NCBI GenBank assembly: GCA_910588285.1
Contig: CAJUQB010000011.1
Span: 1 to 64,000 of the forward strand
From: an uncultured Lachnospiraceae bacterium
GTDB taxonomy: Bacteria > Bacillota > Clostridia > Lachnospirales > Lachnospiraceae
Reading direction: 5' to 3'
Length of the DNA stretch: 64,000 nucleotides
Part shown: positions 50,693-60,197 of the stretch, piece after piece
How positions within the stretch are numbered: position 1 is the stretch's first letter
Layout of the letters: every line of letters starts with the position of its first letter
Position numbers and translations under genes: made by a program
Notes under the pieces: generated by a model
Seen by the model: the letters and a program-made list of their open reading frames with translations, nothing else
What the model was told of the DNA's origin: nothing
The model's database searches: none

Positions 50693-53212
50693 TTATGGAT
50701 TTTTGGGAATATAAATGAGCTCTGCCAGCCGGATCTCCAATGGCTCCAGATGGGCGTAATAGCTGAGCCGCCCTTCCCGGGCCTCCAGGGTGCTTTTGCT
50801 GAGCATAGGGACGCTGCGGGAGCGTAGAAGCGCTTCCTCCTCCGGGGAGGTCAGTGGCTCGGCTCCCATACGCACCCACTCATCATAACAGCTGCCGAAG
50901 CTGCGGTTCACAAATTGCTCCCGGAGGCGGTAGGAGCCGCTGGCAATATGGGTAAAGGCCAGCTCAATATCCATGGAAACCAGTTCACGGAAGGCGTCAT
51001 AGCGGCTTTCCGGGGAGCCGTCGAAGAGGATTCCCTGGGCATACAGGTTGGTATAATGGCTGTAATTGTACAAGAGGATGGTGTAATTCCCGCGGCCGTC
51101 GGTGGTGACAAAGTACCCCTCTCCCCGTTTCAGAAGGGTGTCCTGCAGGCGGCTTAGGAACAGGAAGGCGTAGTAGGCAGGCTTTTTGATGCCGTTTCGG
51201 GTAAAGGTTCCCATGCCGCCGTGGAATAAATGGTCATCCAGCTCCAGCTCGTCAATGTAATCGGTAAGGGTCCAGTTGCCAAAGCTCTCTAAGGCATCAT
51301 AATTTTCCAGGATATTTTTGCAAATATAGACGCTGCGGAAGCAGGTATCGTTGAGCCAGTCCCGGTGGGAGGAGGTGGAGCTCCATTCCGTCAGGTAGGC
51401 GGGGGTGTCCGGGTAATTTTGGGCAAAGGCATGGTAGCTGTCAATGAATTTGTGGAGCAGGTTGGGATCCGTGGACAGGGTGACGTCCGAGGGCTGGAAA
51501 TAAATGTATTCCTCCCGGGTTACCTGCTGGAACCGCTCAATGCCTCCCTGCTCAATGGGGTAGAAATGCAGTATGTGGAAGTCGGGCAGGCATCTGTGCT
51601 CCTGGCAGTAAGCCAGAAACCGCTCAAAGGCTCCGTCCGGAAAAAAGGAGGCCATCAAAGAGGGGTTGCCCATACGCAGCTTACGGCCGCATTTTTTTAC
51701 GCTGCGCCAGGTCAGCTCATAGAGGCGGCACACAAGATCCAGGTTCCCCAGGGAGAAGGGGGTATGGGAAAAGGTCTCGTTCCAGAAGGAGAAGAACCAC
51801 TGGGATACCTCCGGGTAGCCGTAGCGGCTGATATAGTGGGAAACCAGCTGTTCGATCAGGCAGCACCATTTTCCCTCATCCTTAGGCGGGCTAATGACAA
51901 CCGGATCAGCAAAAAGCTGCTGGCTGGGGTCAGCGGCCAAAGCCTTAGGCATAAAGGAAAACTGGATCAGGGGACGCAAGCCTACTGACAGAAGGAAGTC
52001 CATGACCTTGTCCATATAGGAGAAGGAGAGGATGGGATTGCCTTCCCGGTCCTCCCGGTACAGATGGAGGTTGTCGTCCAGGATCCCGTGGAACTTGATG
52101 TAGGAAAATCCGATCTCCCGCTGGAGGACAGTAAGCATCTGCTGAACCTCTGCCCGCAGAAGGTCGCTGGCACGGCCCACGGAGGTGAACACCTGGAAGG
52201 TATGGCGAAGGGGCGTTCCGGCCTGGGAGGCGTCGATGGGCTGCTGGCCATAGTTTTGGGTCAGGACAGGGGCAGAGGGGGATGGGATGGTGTTGGTGCG
52301 GTCCAGATATTGGTTCAGTACGGCCAGGAAATCATGTTTTTCCAGCTCCAGGTAATTGCTGCCCCGGGATTCCTCCAGCATCATATGCTGCTTGGCAGTG
52401 CTGTCGGCACGGTACTGACTGGGCAGCATCTGATACTGCTTCCGGAAGGCTGTCACAAAGGCCCGGGAATTGGGAAAGCCGTTATTCAGGGCGATATCCT
52501 CAATGTAGTGGTCGGTGCAAAGAAGCTCCTGGGTGGCATGGCTGAGCCGAATATTGGCCAGGTAGGCAGAAAAGGTCATGTTCATATTTTTTTCAAAAAA
52601 ATGGGACAGGTAGGAGGAGGAAAGGTACTGCTGCTCTGCCATGGATTTCAGGGTGATGTTCTCCATATAATGCTCCTCCAGGTAGGAGGTAATATTTTTC
52701 AGCCGTTCCAGAGTCTCCGTGTTATGGGAGGAGGCCTTTCCCTCCGGCAGGTAGAAGTTCAGCATCAGCTCATGCATCATAGCGTAGGCATAGGAGATAT
52801 TTAACAGGGAGGTGCGGTCCATGGGCAGACTGGTGCTGTTGAGCTGAATCAGCTGGGCAAAGATCCGGAGCAGGGGACGGAACCGGTCCTTGTTCTGGTA
52901 CAGAGAGGAATTGCAGGAAAACTGAGCGTTTTCATGGACATCGCTTCCGGCAAACATAGACAGCCGGATCTGCAGCATGGCGATGATACAGTCCTTCCCG
53001 TGGGTTTCGTGGATCTGCTGGGGATTGATGACGATAATGTCCCCTTCTTTTAATAAATAGCTTTCAGCCTCCACCCGCACGGCGGCTTCCCTGTTCAGTA
53101 CCAGTAAAAGCTCCATGCTCTGGTGCCAGTGCTTGGCCACGTCGCCGATCCGCTGGAAATAGAGCTTCATGGGCAGGCTTTTATGGTAGCTGATAATTTC
53201 GTGTGTAAACAT
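50693..53212 (-). CDS. Fused AraC regulator and GH39-like glycosidase domain
   Basis: An 839-residue fusion. Residues 1-~280 are an AraC regulator: cupin (HWHQSMELLLVLNREAAVRV), then helix-turn-helix motifs in KSMAEQQYLSSSYLSHFFEK and FPNSRAFVTAFRKQY. From ~330 to the end is a GH39-type (beta-xylosidase-like) barrel with both expected glutamates, Glu479 in FSFWNETFS and Glu609 in YLTEWSSTSS. The barrel may act as a sugar sensor rather than an enzyme, since the protein has no export signal. ATG 53212 is chosen for its GAGGAG; the frame extends to 53260. It is divergent from the ABC/GH3 operon, its likely target. Confidence 0.88.
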   Translation of the reverse strand: MFTHEIISYHKSLPMKLYFQRIGDVAKHWHQSMELLLVLNREAAVRVEAESYLLKEGDIIVINPQQIHETHGKDCIIAMLQIRLSMFAGSDVHENAQFSCNSSLYQNKDRFRPLLRIFAQLIQLNSTSLPMDRTSLLNISYAYAMMHELMLNFYLPEGKASSHNTETLERLKNITSYLEEHYMENITLKSMAEQQYLSSSYLSHFFEKNMNMTFSAYLANIRLSHATQELLCTDHYIEDIALNNGFPNSRAFVTAFRKQYQMLPSQYRADSTAKQHMMLEESRGSNYLELEKHDFLAVLNQYLDRTNTIPSPSAPVLTQNYGQQPIDASQAGTPLRHTFQVFTSVGRASDLLRAEVQQMLTVLQREIGFSYIKFHGILDDNLHLYREDREGNPILSFSYMDKVMDFLLSVGLRPLIQFSFMPKALAADPSQQLFADPVVISPPKDEGKWCCLIEQLVSHYISRYGYPEVSQWFFSFWNETFSHTPFSLGNLDLVCRLYELTWRSVKKCGRKLRMGNPSLMASFFPDGAFERFLAYCQEHRCLPDFHILHFYPIEQGGIERFQQVTREEYIYFQPSDVTLSTDPNLLHKFIDSYHAFAQNYPDTPAYLTEWSSTSSHRDWLNDTCFRSVYICKNILENYDALESFGNWTLTDYIDELELDDHLFHGGMGTFTRNGIKKPAYYAFLFLSRLQDTLLKRGEGYFVTTDGRGNYTILLYNYSHYTNLYAQGILFDGSPESRYDAFRELVSMDIELAFTHIASGSYRLREQFVNRSFGSCYDEWVRMGAEPLTSPEEEALLRSRSVPMLSKSTLEAREGRLSYYAHLEPLEIRLAELIYIPKNP

Positions 53213-53239
53213 ATGGCGTTTCTCCTCTCGTTTTCCTAT

Positions 53240-53268
53240 AGCATACCTCGAAAATGTCATATTGACAA
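53240..53268 (-). promoter_or_regulatory. Promoter of the AraC-GH39 gene
   Basis: Minus strand TTGTCA (53263-53268), 17 bases, TATGCT (53240-53245). The region up to 53469 also holds control sites for the divergent operon, none of which I could identify. Confidence 0.5.
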
Positions 53269-53469
53269 GAATCTAACTGTAAAATTTTTAGGTAAAATAG
53301 AATTATCAACAAAATGGCAATCTGTTTTTGCGAAAAAAAGTGCACATACTACAAAAGAAATTGGATGGCAGAAAGGGAAGAAATACGTTACACTGGAAAA
53401 CAGATGAAACAGCTGCTGGCATGGAAGTGAAATGGGAGCAGCAGATACGAGAATACAAGGAGGCAGAAT

Positions 53470-54978
53470 ATGAGCCAGGAAGTTTTGCTGAAAGTACGGC
53501 ATATGCACAAAGCCTTTGGCCCCACAATCGCCCTGAAGGATGTGGATATCACCATCAGCCGTGGGGAGATCCGCGGCCTGGTGGGGGAGAATGGTTCCGG
53601 GAAATCCACCATTATGTCCATTGCATCGGGAATGCAGCCGGCTACGAGCGGTGAGATGAGCTACAAGGGGGCAGAATGGAAGCCGGCCAGCATGGTGGAG
53701 GCCCAGGCGGCAGGTATTTCCATGATCCTGCAGGAGGCCAACACCATCCCGCATGTGACGGTGGCCCAGAATATTTTTGCAGGCAGGGAGAAAGAGTTCG
53801 CAAGCTTTGGCGTCATCAATATGCGCAGGATGTACAAAGCTGCGGATGAGGTTTTGGCGAAGTTCGGCCTGTCCCATATCAAGGGAAACCATATGATCGA
53901 CCAGTATACCTTTGAGGACCGGAAGCTGATTGAGCTGGTGCGCTGCGTGGATGACAACACCGAGATCCTGGTGGTGGATGAGACCACCACAGCCCTTTCC
54001 CTGGAAGGGCGCCAGATCCTCTATAAGCTGATCCATAAAATGGCGGAGGAGCAGAATAAGGCGGTAGTTTTCGTGTCTCACGATATGGACGAGATTTTAG
54101 CGCATTGTTCGGTACTGACGGTTCTTCGGGACGGTGATATCGTTGGCGAGCTGACGGGAGCGGAGATCCATGAGGCAGATGCAGTGAAGCGGATCCGCTA
54201 CCTGATGGTGGGCCGTGAGATCGGTGAGAAATATTATCGGGAGGATTACGATACCTCCCATGGAGATGAGGTAGCCCTGGAGCTTGACCATGTATCCTTT
54301 GGCCCCATCCGGGAATTCAGCCTGAGGCTGCATAAGGGAGAGATTATTGGATTTGGCGGCCTGTCCGGCTGTGGGATGCATGAGATCGGGCGGATTGCCT
54401 ACGGCATTGAGAAGCTGTCAGGGGGACGGGTGCTGCGGAAGGGGAAGGAGATTAAAAGCCCCCTGCAGGCCATAGAGAGCGGCATTGGCTACATATCCAA
54501 GAACCGGGATTCCGAGGCCCTGATCCTGGAAGGGTCCATTCAGGACAATATCGTATTGCCCTCCCTGACCGCGCTGGAGAAGGGAATTGTGATCAGGCCT
54601 TCCGATGAGAAGGAAACCTCCGACAGGGAGATCGATTCCTTCCGAATTAAGTGCCATAGCGGAAAGCAGTATGTGAATACCCTTTCCGGCGGGAATAAGC
54701 AGAAGGTGTCCTTTGCCAAGTGGACAGCCAAGGGCTCCGAGGTGATTATCATGGACTGCCCTACCCGGGGCGTCGACATTGGGGTGAAGCAGGCCATGTA
54801 CAGCCTGATCGAGGAGATGAAAAAGGAAGGGAAAGCGATCCTGATGATCTCCGAGGAGCTTTCCGAGCTGGTGGGCATGGCGGATAAGCTCCTCATCATG
54901 AAGGATTTTAAAGTAACCAAAGAATTTATGAGATCCCCTGACCTGAAGCAGACGGATATCATAGAATATATGATTTAG
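53470..54978 (+). CDS. Sugar ABC transporter ATP-binding protein (RbsA/MglA type)
   Basis: A 502-residue double ATPase. The first half has GENGSGKST (Walker A) but its Walker B region reads ILVVDETTTAL. The second half has a degenerate P-loop (GFGGLSGCGMHEI), the signature LSGGNKQKVSFAKW, and VIIMDCPTRGVDIGVKQ. This is the usual asymmetry of CUT2 pentose/hexose importers. Start follows AAGGAGG. It heads an operon with two permeases, a binding protein, GH3 and a phosphomutase. Confidence 0.93.
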   Translation: MSQEVLLKVRHMHKAFGPTIALKDVDITISRGEIRGLVGENGSGKSTIMSIASGMQPATSGEMSYKGAEWKPASMVEAQAAGISMILQEANTIPHVTVAQNIFAGREKEFASFGVINMRRMYKAADEVLAKFGLSHIKGNHMIDQYTFEDRKLIELVRCVDDNTEILVVDETTTALSLEGRQILYKLIHKMAEEQNKAVVFVSHDMDEILAHCSVLTVLRDGDIVGELTGAEIHEADAVKRIRYLMVGREIGEKYYREDYDTSHGDEVALELDHVSFGPIREFSLRLHKGEIIGFGGLSGCGMHEIGRIAYGIEKLSGGRVLRKGKEIKSPLQAIESGIGYISKNRDSEALILEGSIQDNIVLPSLTALEKGIVIRPSDEKETSDREIDSFRIKCHSGKQYVNTLSGGNKQKVSFAKWTAKGSEVIIMDCPTRGVDIGVKQAMYSLIEEMKKEGKAILMISEELSELVGMADKLLIMKDFKVTKEFMRSPDLKQTDIIEYMI

Positions 54979-54990
54979 GAGGTCATGAGG

Positions 54991-55974
54991 ATGAGTGGAA
55001 TAAGCAAGAGTGGAGAGAAATCTTTGTGGCTGAAGGGCCATCTGAAGGATTTTGCAGCCTACGGTGGACTGATTCTGTGTATTATCATTTTCTCCGTGGT
55101 ACCGCCCTTTTTTGGGCAGAATATCTGGAGCGCAGCAAAGCTGTCTACACTTATGAGCGATGTGATTGTGACGGCGCTCATGTCGGTAGGAGCGGTGTTC
55201 GTCTATGCCCTGGGCAACATGGATATCAGTATTGGAGGCCAGGTGGGGGTATACGCTACCCTGATGGTGCTTTTGGGAAACAATACCGGTTCCCTGGCAG
55301 CGGGGATCGTTCTGTCACTGGTGATTACCGTGATGATTGGCATCATCAACGGTGTGGCCGGGGAAAAGCTGAATATCCATCCCATTGTGCCGTCCCTGGT
55401 ATTTATGATGATCCTAAACGGCATCCGCAGTATAGTATATAATAAGATGGGAACCAGGAATATGTCCCTGGTAAGCGTGGATTATTCCCTGTTTAAGCAG
55501 TCCTGGTTTATGCTGCTGGTCTTGGTGCTGGAGGTTCTGGTGGTGGGATTCCTCTTCAATTTCACCCGCTTTGGCAAGAATGCCAAAGCGATTGGCGCCA
55601 ACAAAACGGTGGCAGAGCAGTGCGGGATCAATGTGGTGAAATACAAAGTAATCTGCTATGTGATCACCGGAATCTGCGTGGTATTGGCTGCCCTGTTCCA
55701 GATGGGCTATACCGGCTCCGCCTCCGATTCCACCGGGACAGGATTTGAGATGAATGTGATGGTGGCATTGATTTTGGGAGGAATGCGGCTGTCCGGCGGC
55801 ATGGGCGCCAAGGTCAGCTGTGCGGTGGTAGGCGCCTTTACATACTCCCTGCTGGACGTGGGGCTGCCGCTGATCGGGGTTCCCAACAATATGACATTTT
55901 TGATTAAGGCCATAATCTTTATCGCCGTGGTACTGATTACCTGCCGGCAGAAAAAGGCTGTGCTGCCAAGATAA
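54991..55974 (+). CDS. Sugar ABC transporter permease (RbsC type)
   Basis: A 327-residue CUT2 permease with eight to ten membrane segments. Family segments are GAVFVYALGNMDISIGGQVG, GVAGEKLNIHPIVPSLV and GGMRLSGGMGAKVSCAVVGA. ATG 54991 is preferred to 54985 because the AGGAGG lies only one base before the latter. It works with the ATPase upstream and the second permease at 57479. Confidence 0.92.
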   Translation: MSGISKSGEKSLWLKGHLKDFAAYGGLILCIIIFSVVPPFFGQNIWSAAKLSTLMSDVIVTALMSVGAVFVYALGNMDISIGGQVGVYATLMVLLGNNTGSLAAGIVLSLVITVMIGIINGVAGEKLNIHPIVPSLVFMMILNGIRSIVYNKMGTRNMSLVSVDYSLFKQSWFMLLVLVLEVLVVGFLFNFTRFGKNAKAIGANKTVAEQCGINVVKYKVICYVITGICVVLAALFQMGYTGSASDSTGTGFEMNVMVALILGGMRLSGGMGAKVSCAVVGAFTYSLLDVGLPLIGVPNNMTFLIKAIIFIAVVLITCRQKKAVLPR

Positions 55975-56088
55975 AAAGGCCGGCTGCCCGGTTGGCGGGC
56001 AACGGATACATAGAAGCTATGATATAGGAGCATGCGCTTTTATATAGAATATTCCCGGAAAGGGACAGGAAAAGAAGGAGGAAATACC

Positions 56089-57399
56089 ATGAAAAAGAAT
56101 GTAGTAAAGAAGCTGCTTGCAGGTGCCCTTGCATCCGCAATGATCCTTGGAAGCCTGGCAGGCTGCGGCGGCGGTACAGGGGACAATGCCGGCGGCCAGC
56201 AGACCCAGGAGGAGGGAAATGCGCCTTCAGAGGAAAACGGGGGAGCAGCCGGTGATGAGCAGCAGGCTCCGGAGGAAGGCAATACAGACGCCCAGGCGCC
56301 TGCCGGGGAGGGCGGTACCATTATGTGGCTGTCCAATCTGCAGTCCGGCCCTCAGTATGAGGATTATGTTGCATTGGGAAATATGGCCTGCGAAAAGCTT
56401 GGTTATAAGTTCGAGGTAGTATATGGCGATATGATGAACGATCCGGCCGGAAACCTAAGCGCTGTGAAGAATGCCATGACCGATGATGTGAAGGCCCTCA
56501 TTGTCAGCCAGGACGGCGGGATTGCCGATATTATGGCAGAGTATCCCGAGCTGTATGTGTGCGGCTTTGCCACAGACCTGGGCTCTGTCTACAGCCCCAA
56601 TCCTTATGCAGATAATTCGGCAGTACTGGAGAGCGATAAGTTCCTGGGCTGTATCTGCGACGGATTTGTCCATGGCGAGGATACCGGTAAGGCATATTTT
56701 GATATAGTAGTGGAAAAGGGCTACAAAAAGGTGGCCCAGATTACATTCCCGGATTATGCCTATCCGCAGTTAAAGGTGGCGTGCGATACGTTTGTATCTT
56801 TGGTAGAGGAGTACAATCAGACCGCGGCAGATGCAGATAAGATCGAGATCGTAGGCGAGACCAAGGTTCTGGAATTCGCCCCCCTGGATGCCTCCTGGTT
56901 TATGGAGGAAGGGAACAGTGACCTTGACTGTATCGTAGGAGTTTGCGCTGGCCAGATGTTCATTTACCCGGCAATGAAGCAGGCAATGGGTGACGGCACC
57001 TGCAGACAGGACACCAAGCTGATTACCAGCGGCTTTGAGAAGGATGATGCCATGATCGCAGACTTTGGCAATGACGGGACAATCCAGTCTTTGACCTTTT
57101 CACCCTGTGAGAATATGATCTTCCCCCTTGTATTGATTGACAATGCATTGACCGGGAACCAATACGCAGATCTTGATACGGCCATCATTGACAGTGCAAA
57201 ATATGTGATTGACAGTGCTGAAGATATGAACAATGTTTTGACTAAGAGCTTCAATGGTACGGCAGATACCAGCCTGATGCAGATCAGCTGGGAAGAGGTA
57301 GAGCAGCTTCTGACCAGGAATAATCCGGATGCCACTTATGCAGATCTTGTTGCAAAGCTGCATTCGGAGCAGATTCTGGTAGACGCGTTGGCAGAATAA
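56089..57399 (+). CDS. Sugar ABC transporter substrate-binding lipoprotein
   Basis: A 436-residue periplasmic-binding-type lipoprotein. The signal peptide ends in the lipobox LGSLAGC (Cys at about residue 24), followed by a ~45-residue acidic, Gly/Gln/Glu-rich linker. The binding domain starts near GGTIMWLSNLQSGPQYEDYV and has the two-lobed type I fold with VKALIVSQDGGIADIM. ATG 56089 follows AAGGAGG; the longer frame from 56032 lacks a signal peptide at its start. The ligand is presumably a glucoside or oligosaccharide. Confidence 0.93.
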   Translation: MKKNVVKKLLAGALASAMILGSLAGCGGGTGDNAGGQQTQEEGNAPSEENGGAAGDEQQAPEEGNTDAQAPAGEGGTIMWLSNLQSGPQYEDYVALGNMACEKLGYKFEVVYGDMMNDPAGNLSAVKNAMTDDVKALIVSQDGGIADIMAEYPELYVCGFATDLGSVYSPNPYADNSAVLESDKFLGCICDGFVHGEDTGKAYFDIVVEKGYKKVAQITFPDYAYPQLKVACDTFVSLVEEYNQTAADADKIEIVGETKVLEFAPLDASWFMEEGNSDLDCIVGVCAGQMFIYPAMKQAMGDGTCRQDTKLITSGFEKDDAMIADFGNDGTIQSLTFSPCENMIFPLVLIDNALTGNQYADLDTAIIDSAKYVIDSAEDMNNVLTKSFNGTADTSLMQISWEEVEQLLTRNNPDATYADLVAKLHSEQILVDALAE

Positions 57400-57478
57400 A
57401 GAATGATACCCATAGCAATCCCTGGCTGCTGGCCACGCTGTGTTGGCCAGGCCGGGGAGGCAGGTAAGGAGAGGGAAG

Positions 57479-58477
57479 ATGACAGGAAATAAAGGATTGA
57501 GGATAATAAAGAAAATACTGGGAACGATTATGCTTCCGGCGGCAATGTACATCATTGTGATGATTGCGTGCTTTACGCACGGCAAAATGTTTTTCGGCAC
57601 CTGGCCCATGTGGAAATCCATCATGTCCAGCCTGGCGATCTCTATTATCTGCGCTATGGGCATTGGCCTGCAGTTCAACAGCGGAAGGTTTGATTTTTCC
57701 GGCGGGGCCATCATGCTGCTGGCTTCCATCATTGCAGGTAATGTGGCAAAGGCCCACAGCAGCAATGTGCTGCTGTTCTGCCTGCTGTGTATTGGGCTGT
57801 GCGTGGTTTTCAGTCTGGCTGTGGGGCTGGTCTATGTATACGGAAGGCTGCCGATTGCCATTGCAACCATTGGCATGGCGCTGCTGTATGAGGCTGTCAC
57901 CTGCCTGATTTTTGGCGGAACCGGAATCAATCTTGTGGCGGATATGAAGCTGAAGGCCTTCTCCTCCTACCCCATGGTTCTGGTACCTACGGCGCTTGCC
58001 GTCCTGGTATATGCGTTCTATACCAATGTGACGGTGTCAGGCAAGCAGGCCCAGCTTTTGGCCATGAACCAGGCTTCGGCTGTAAATATCGGAATCAATG
58101 AGCGGAAGAACGTCCTGGTATCTTACCTGTTCAGCGGCGTGATTTTCGGGCTGGCTTCCATGATCTATGCCTCCACAGCGCTGCATAAGGCCTCCTTCTC
58201 ATCGCTGACTACGGTAGGCGAGCTGTTTACCAACATCCTGCCGGTATTTATCGCACTGATGCTGGGAGCCTTCTGCAACAATACCATTGGCATTCTTATG
58301 GGTTCCCTGACCCTGACCCTGATGTCCTTTGGGCTGACCACTGTCATTGATTCCGATATGGGAAGCGCTATTTCCCTGATCCTGACAGGAATCTTTGTAC
58401 TTGTGATTAATGTGGTATCAGGGCAGGGGGCAAATATTGCAAAATTATTCCGCAGAAACAAACAGACAGCAGCTTAG
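57479..58477 (+). CDS. Second sugar ABC transporter permease
   Basis: A 332-residue CUT2-type permease, distinct from the one at 54991. Segments include MGIGLQFNSGRFDFSGGAIM, TIGMALLYEAVTCLIFGGTG and GVIFGLASMIYASTALHKAS. ATG 57479 follows AAGGAGAGGG. The two permeases probably form a heterodimer, since both are in one operon with a single ATPase. Confidence 0.9.
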   Translation: MTGNKGLRIIKKILGTIMLPAAMYIIVMIACFTHGKMFFGTWPMWKSIMSSLAISIICAMGIGLQFNSGRFDFSGGAIMLLASIIAGNVAKAHSSNVLLFCLLCIGLCVVFSLAVGLVYVYGRLPIAIATIGMALLYEAVTCLIFGGTGINLVADMKLKAFSSYPMVLVPTALAVLVYAFYTNVTVSGKQAQLLAMNQASAVNIGINERKNVLVSYLFSGVIFGLASMIYASTALHKASFSSLTTVGELFTNILPVFIALMLGAFCNNTIGILMGSLTLTLMSFGLTTVIDSDMGSAISLILTGIFVLVINVVSGQGANIAKLFRRNKQTAA

Positions 58478-58486
58478 GAGGGCAAC

Positions 58487-60178
58487 ATGATTGATTATAA
58501 GGCAGCGCCATTTTATTTAAATGAGGAACAGATTCAGTGGGTAGAGGATACGCTGGCCAACATGGGCCTGCAGGAAAAGATCGAGCAGATCTTTTGTCCC
58601 ATGGCATTTATGCAGCAGCCGGAAGCGGTAAAAGGAATGATCCGGGAGCACAAATTCGGCGGCCTGATGTTCCGGGCCGGAGATGCGGCAAACCTGCAGG
58701 AGTGTCTGCGGGCAGGCCAGGAGGCCAGCCAGGTGCCGCTGTTTTACGCGGCCAACTTAGAGGACGGCGGTAACGGGATCGCCGAAGAAGGGACCTACAT
58801 GGGCCGCCAGATGCTGATTGCAGCCACCGGCGATACACATAAAGCCTACCAGCTGGGAAAAATCTGCGGCCGGGAGGGGGCGGCGGTTGGAGTGAACTAC
58901 GCGTTCGCCCCGGTGGTGGATATTGACTACAATTTCCACAATCCCATCACAAATGTACGTACCTACGGCTCTGACCCGGAGAAGGTTCTCGCGATGGGCG
59001 AGGCCTATATGAGAGGCGTGACGGAGGAAGGGCTGATTGTCTCGGTCAAGCATTTTCCGGGGGACGGTGTGGATGAGCGCGACCAGCACCTTCTGACCAG
59101 CGTCAATTCCCTGTCCATGGAGGAATGGGAGGGCACCTATGGCAGGATCTATCGGGGGCTGATTGAACAGGGCGCCCAGACCGTGATGGTGGGCCATATC
59201 GCTATGCCGGCCATGGAGGAGTATTATGATAAGAAGCCCTGTAAAAATGTGATCCCGGCCAGCCAGTCAAAAAATATCCTGCGGTATCTGCGGGAGGAGC
59301 TCCACTTTAACGGGCTGATCTCCACCGACGCTTCTCCCATGGTAGGATTTACCAGCGTCAGCCAGCGGCGGACGGCAGTGCCCCTGGCGATTGAAAACGG
59401 GTGTGATATGTTTTTATTTACCAAGGATCTGGAAGAGGATATCCGGTATATGCGGGAGGGATATGAAAATGGGATCCTTTCCGAAGGGCGCCTCAATGAG
59501 GCGGCAGGCCGGATGCTGGCCACCAAAGCGGCCATGGGCCTTGTGGAGAAGAAGGCGGCGGGAACCCTGTCGCCCGGCCCGGAGGCATTATCAGTCCTCC
59601 GGTGCGGGGAGCATGTGGCCTGGGCCAAGGAGTGCGCCGACCAGGGTGTGACGCTGGTAAAGGACAGGCTGGACATTTTGCCTCTTGACGTGAGGCGCCA
59701 CAAGAGGGTATTATTAGAAATCATAGGAGATTTTCCCTCCAATGACAGGGTACGGGAGCACTTTGTGAGGCTTTTGGAAAAGGAAGGCTTTGAGATCACA
59801 CTCTATGAGCCGGAGACGCCGGAGACCATATTTATTGACGGCGAGGTGGAGAAGTTCCGGAATAAGTATGACCTGGTGCTCTATATCGGCAATATTGAAA
59901 ATGCCAGCAATAAGACGGTGGCGCGGATCAACTGGCACACCCTCTTTGGCGCAGGCAACAATCTGCCCTGGTTTGCCCAGGAGATGCCGGTGGTATTTGT
60001 CAGTGTGGGGAATCCCTATCATTTGTTTGATGTGCCAATGGTACCGGCTTATGTCAACGGCTATTGCCATAGTCCCTATGTGATTGAGGCGGTGGTAGAG
60101 AAGCTGATGGGAAGAAGTGAGTTTAAGGGGATCAGCCCGATGGATCCCTTCTGCGGGACCTTTGGATGTGATCTATGA
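58487..60178 (+). CDS. Glycoside hydrolase family 3 protein
   Basis: A 563-residue GH3 enzyme. KHFPGDGVDERDQHLL is the family signature (about residues 189-204), and the nucleophile is Asp281 in LISTDASPM. The C-terminal part is an alpha/beta domain (VRRHKRVLLEIIGDFPSN, YDLVLYIGNIENASN) that in GH3 N-acetylglucosaminidases and glucosidases supplies or lacks the acid/base. No signal peptide, so it cleaves imported substrate. Exact sugar unknown. Start follows AGGAGGGC, nine bases after the permease. Confidence 0.92.
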   Translation: MIDYKAAPFYLNEEQIQWVEDTLANMGLQEKIEQIFCPMAFMQQPEAVKGMIREHKFGGLMFRAGDAANLQECLRAGQEASQVPLFYAANLEDGGNGIAEEGTYMGRQMLIAATGDTHKAYQLGKICGREGAAVGVNYAFAPVVDIDYNFHNPITNVRTYGSDPEKVLAMGEAYMRGVTEEGLIVSVKHFPGDGVDERDQHLLTSVNSLSMEEWEGTYGRIYRGLIEQGAQTVMVGHIAMPAMEEYYDKKPCKNVIPASQSKNILRYLREELHFNGLISTDASPMVGFTSVSQRRTAVPLAIENGCDMFLFTKDLEEDIRYMREGYENGILSEGRLNEAAGRMLATKAAMGLVEKKAAGTLSPGPEALSVLRCGEHVAWAKECADQGVTLVKDRLDILPLDVRRHKRVLLEIIGDFPSNDRVREHFVRLLEKEGFEITLYEPETPETIFIDGEVEKFRNKYDLVLYIGNIENASNKTVARINWHTLFGAGNNLPWFAQEMPVVFVSVGNPYHLFDVPMVPAYVNGYCHSPYVIEAVVEKLMGRSEFKGISPMDPFCGTFGCDL

Positions 60179-60197
60179 TTTGAGCAGGAGGAGAGAG

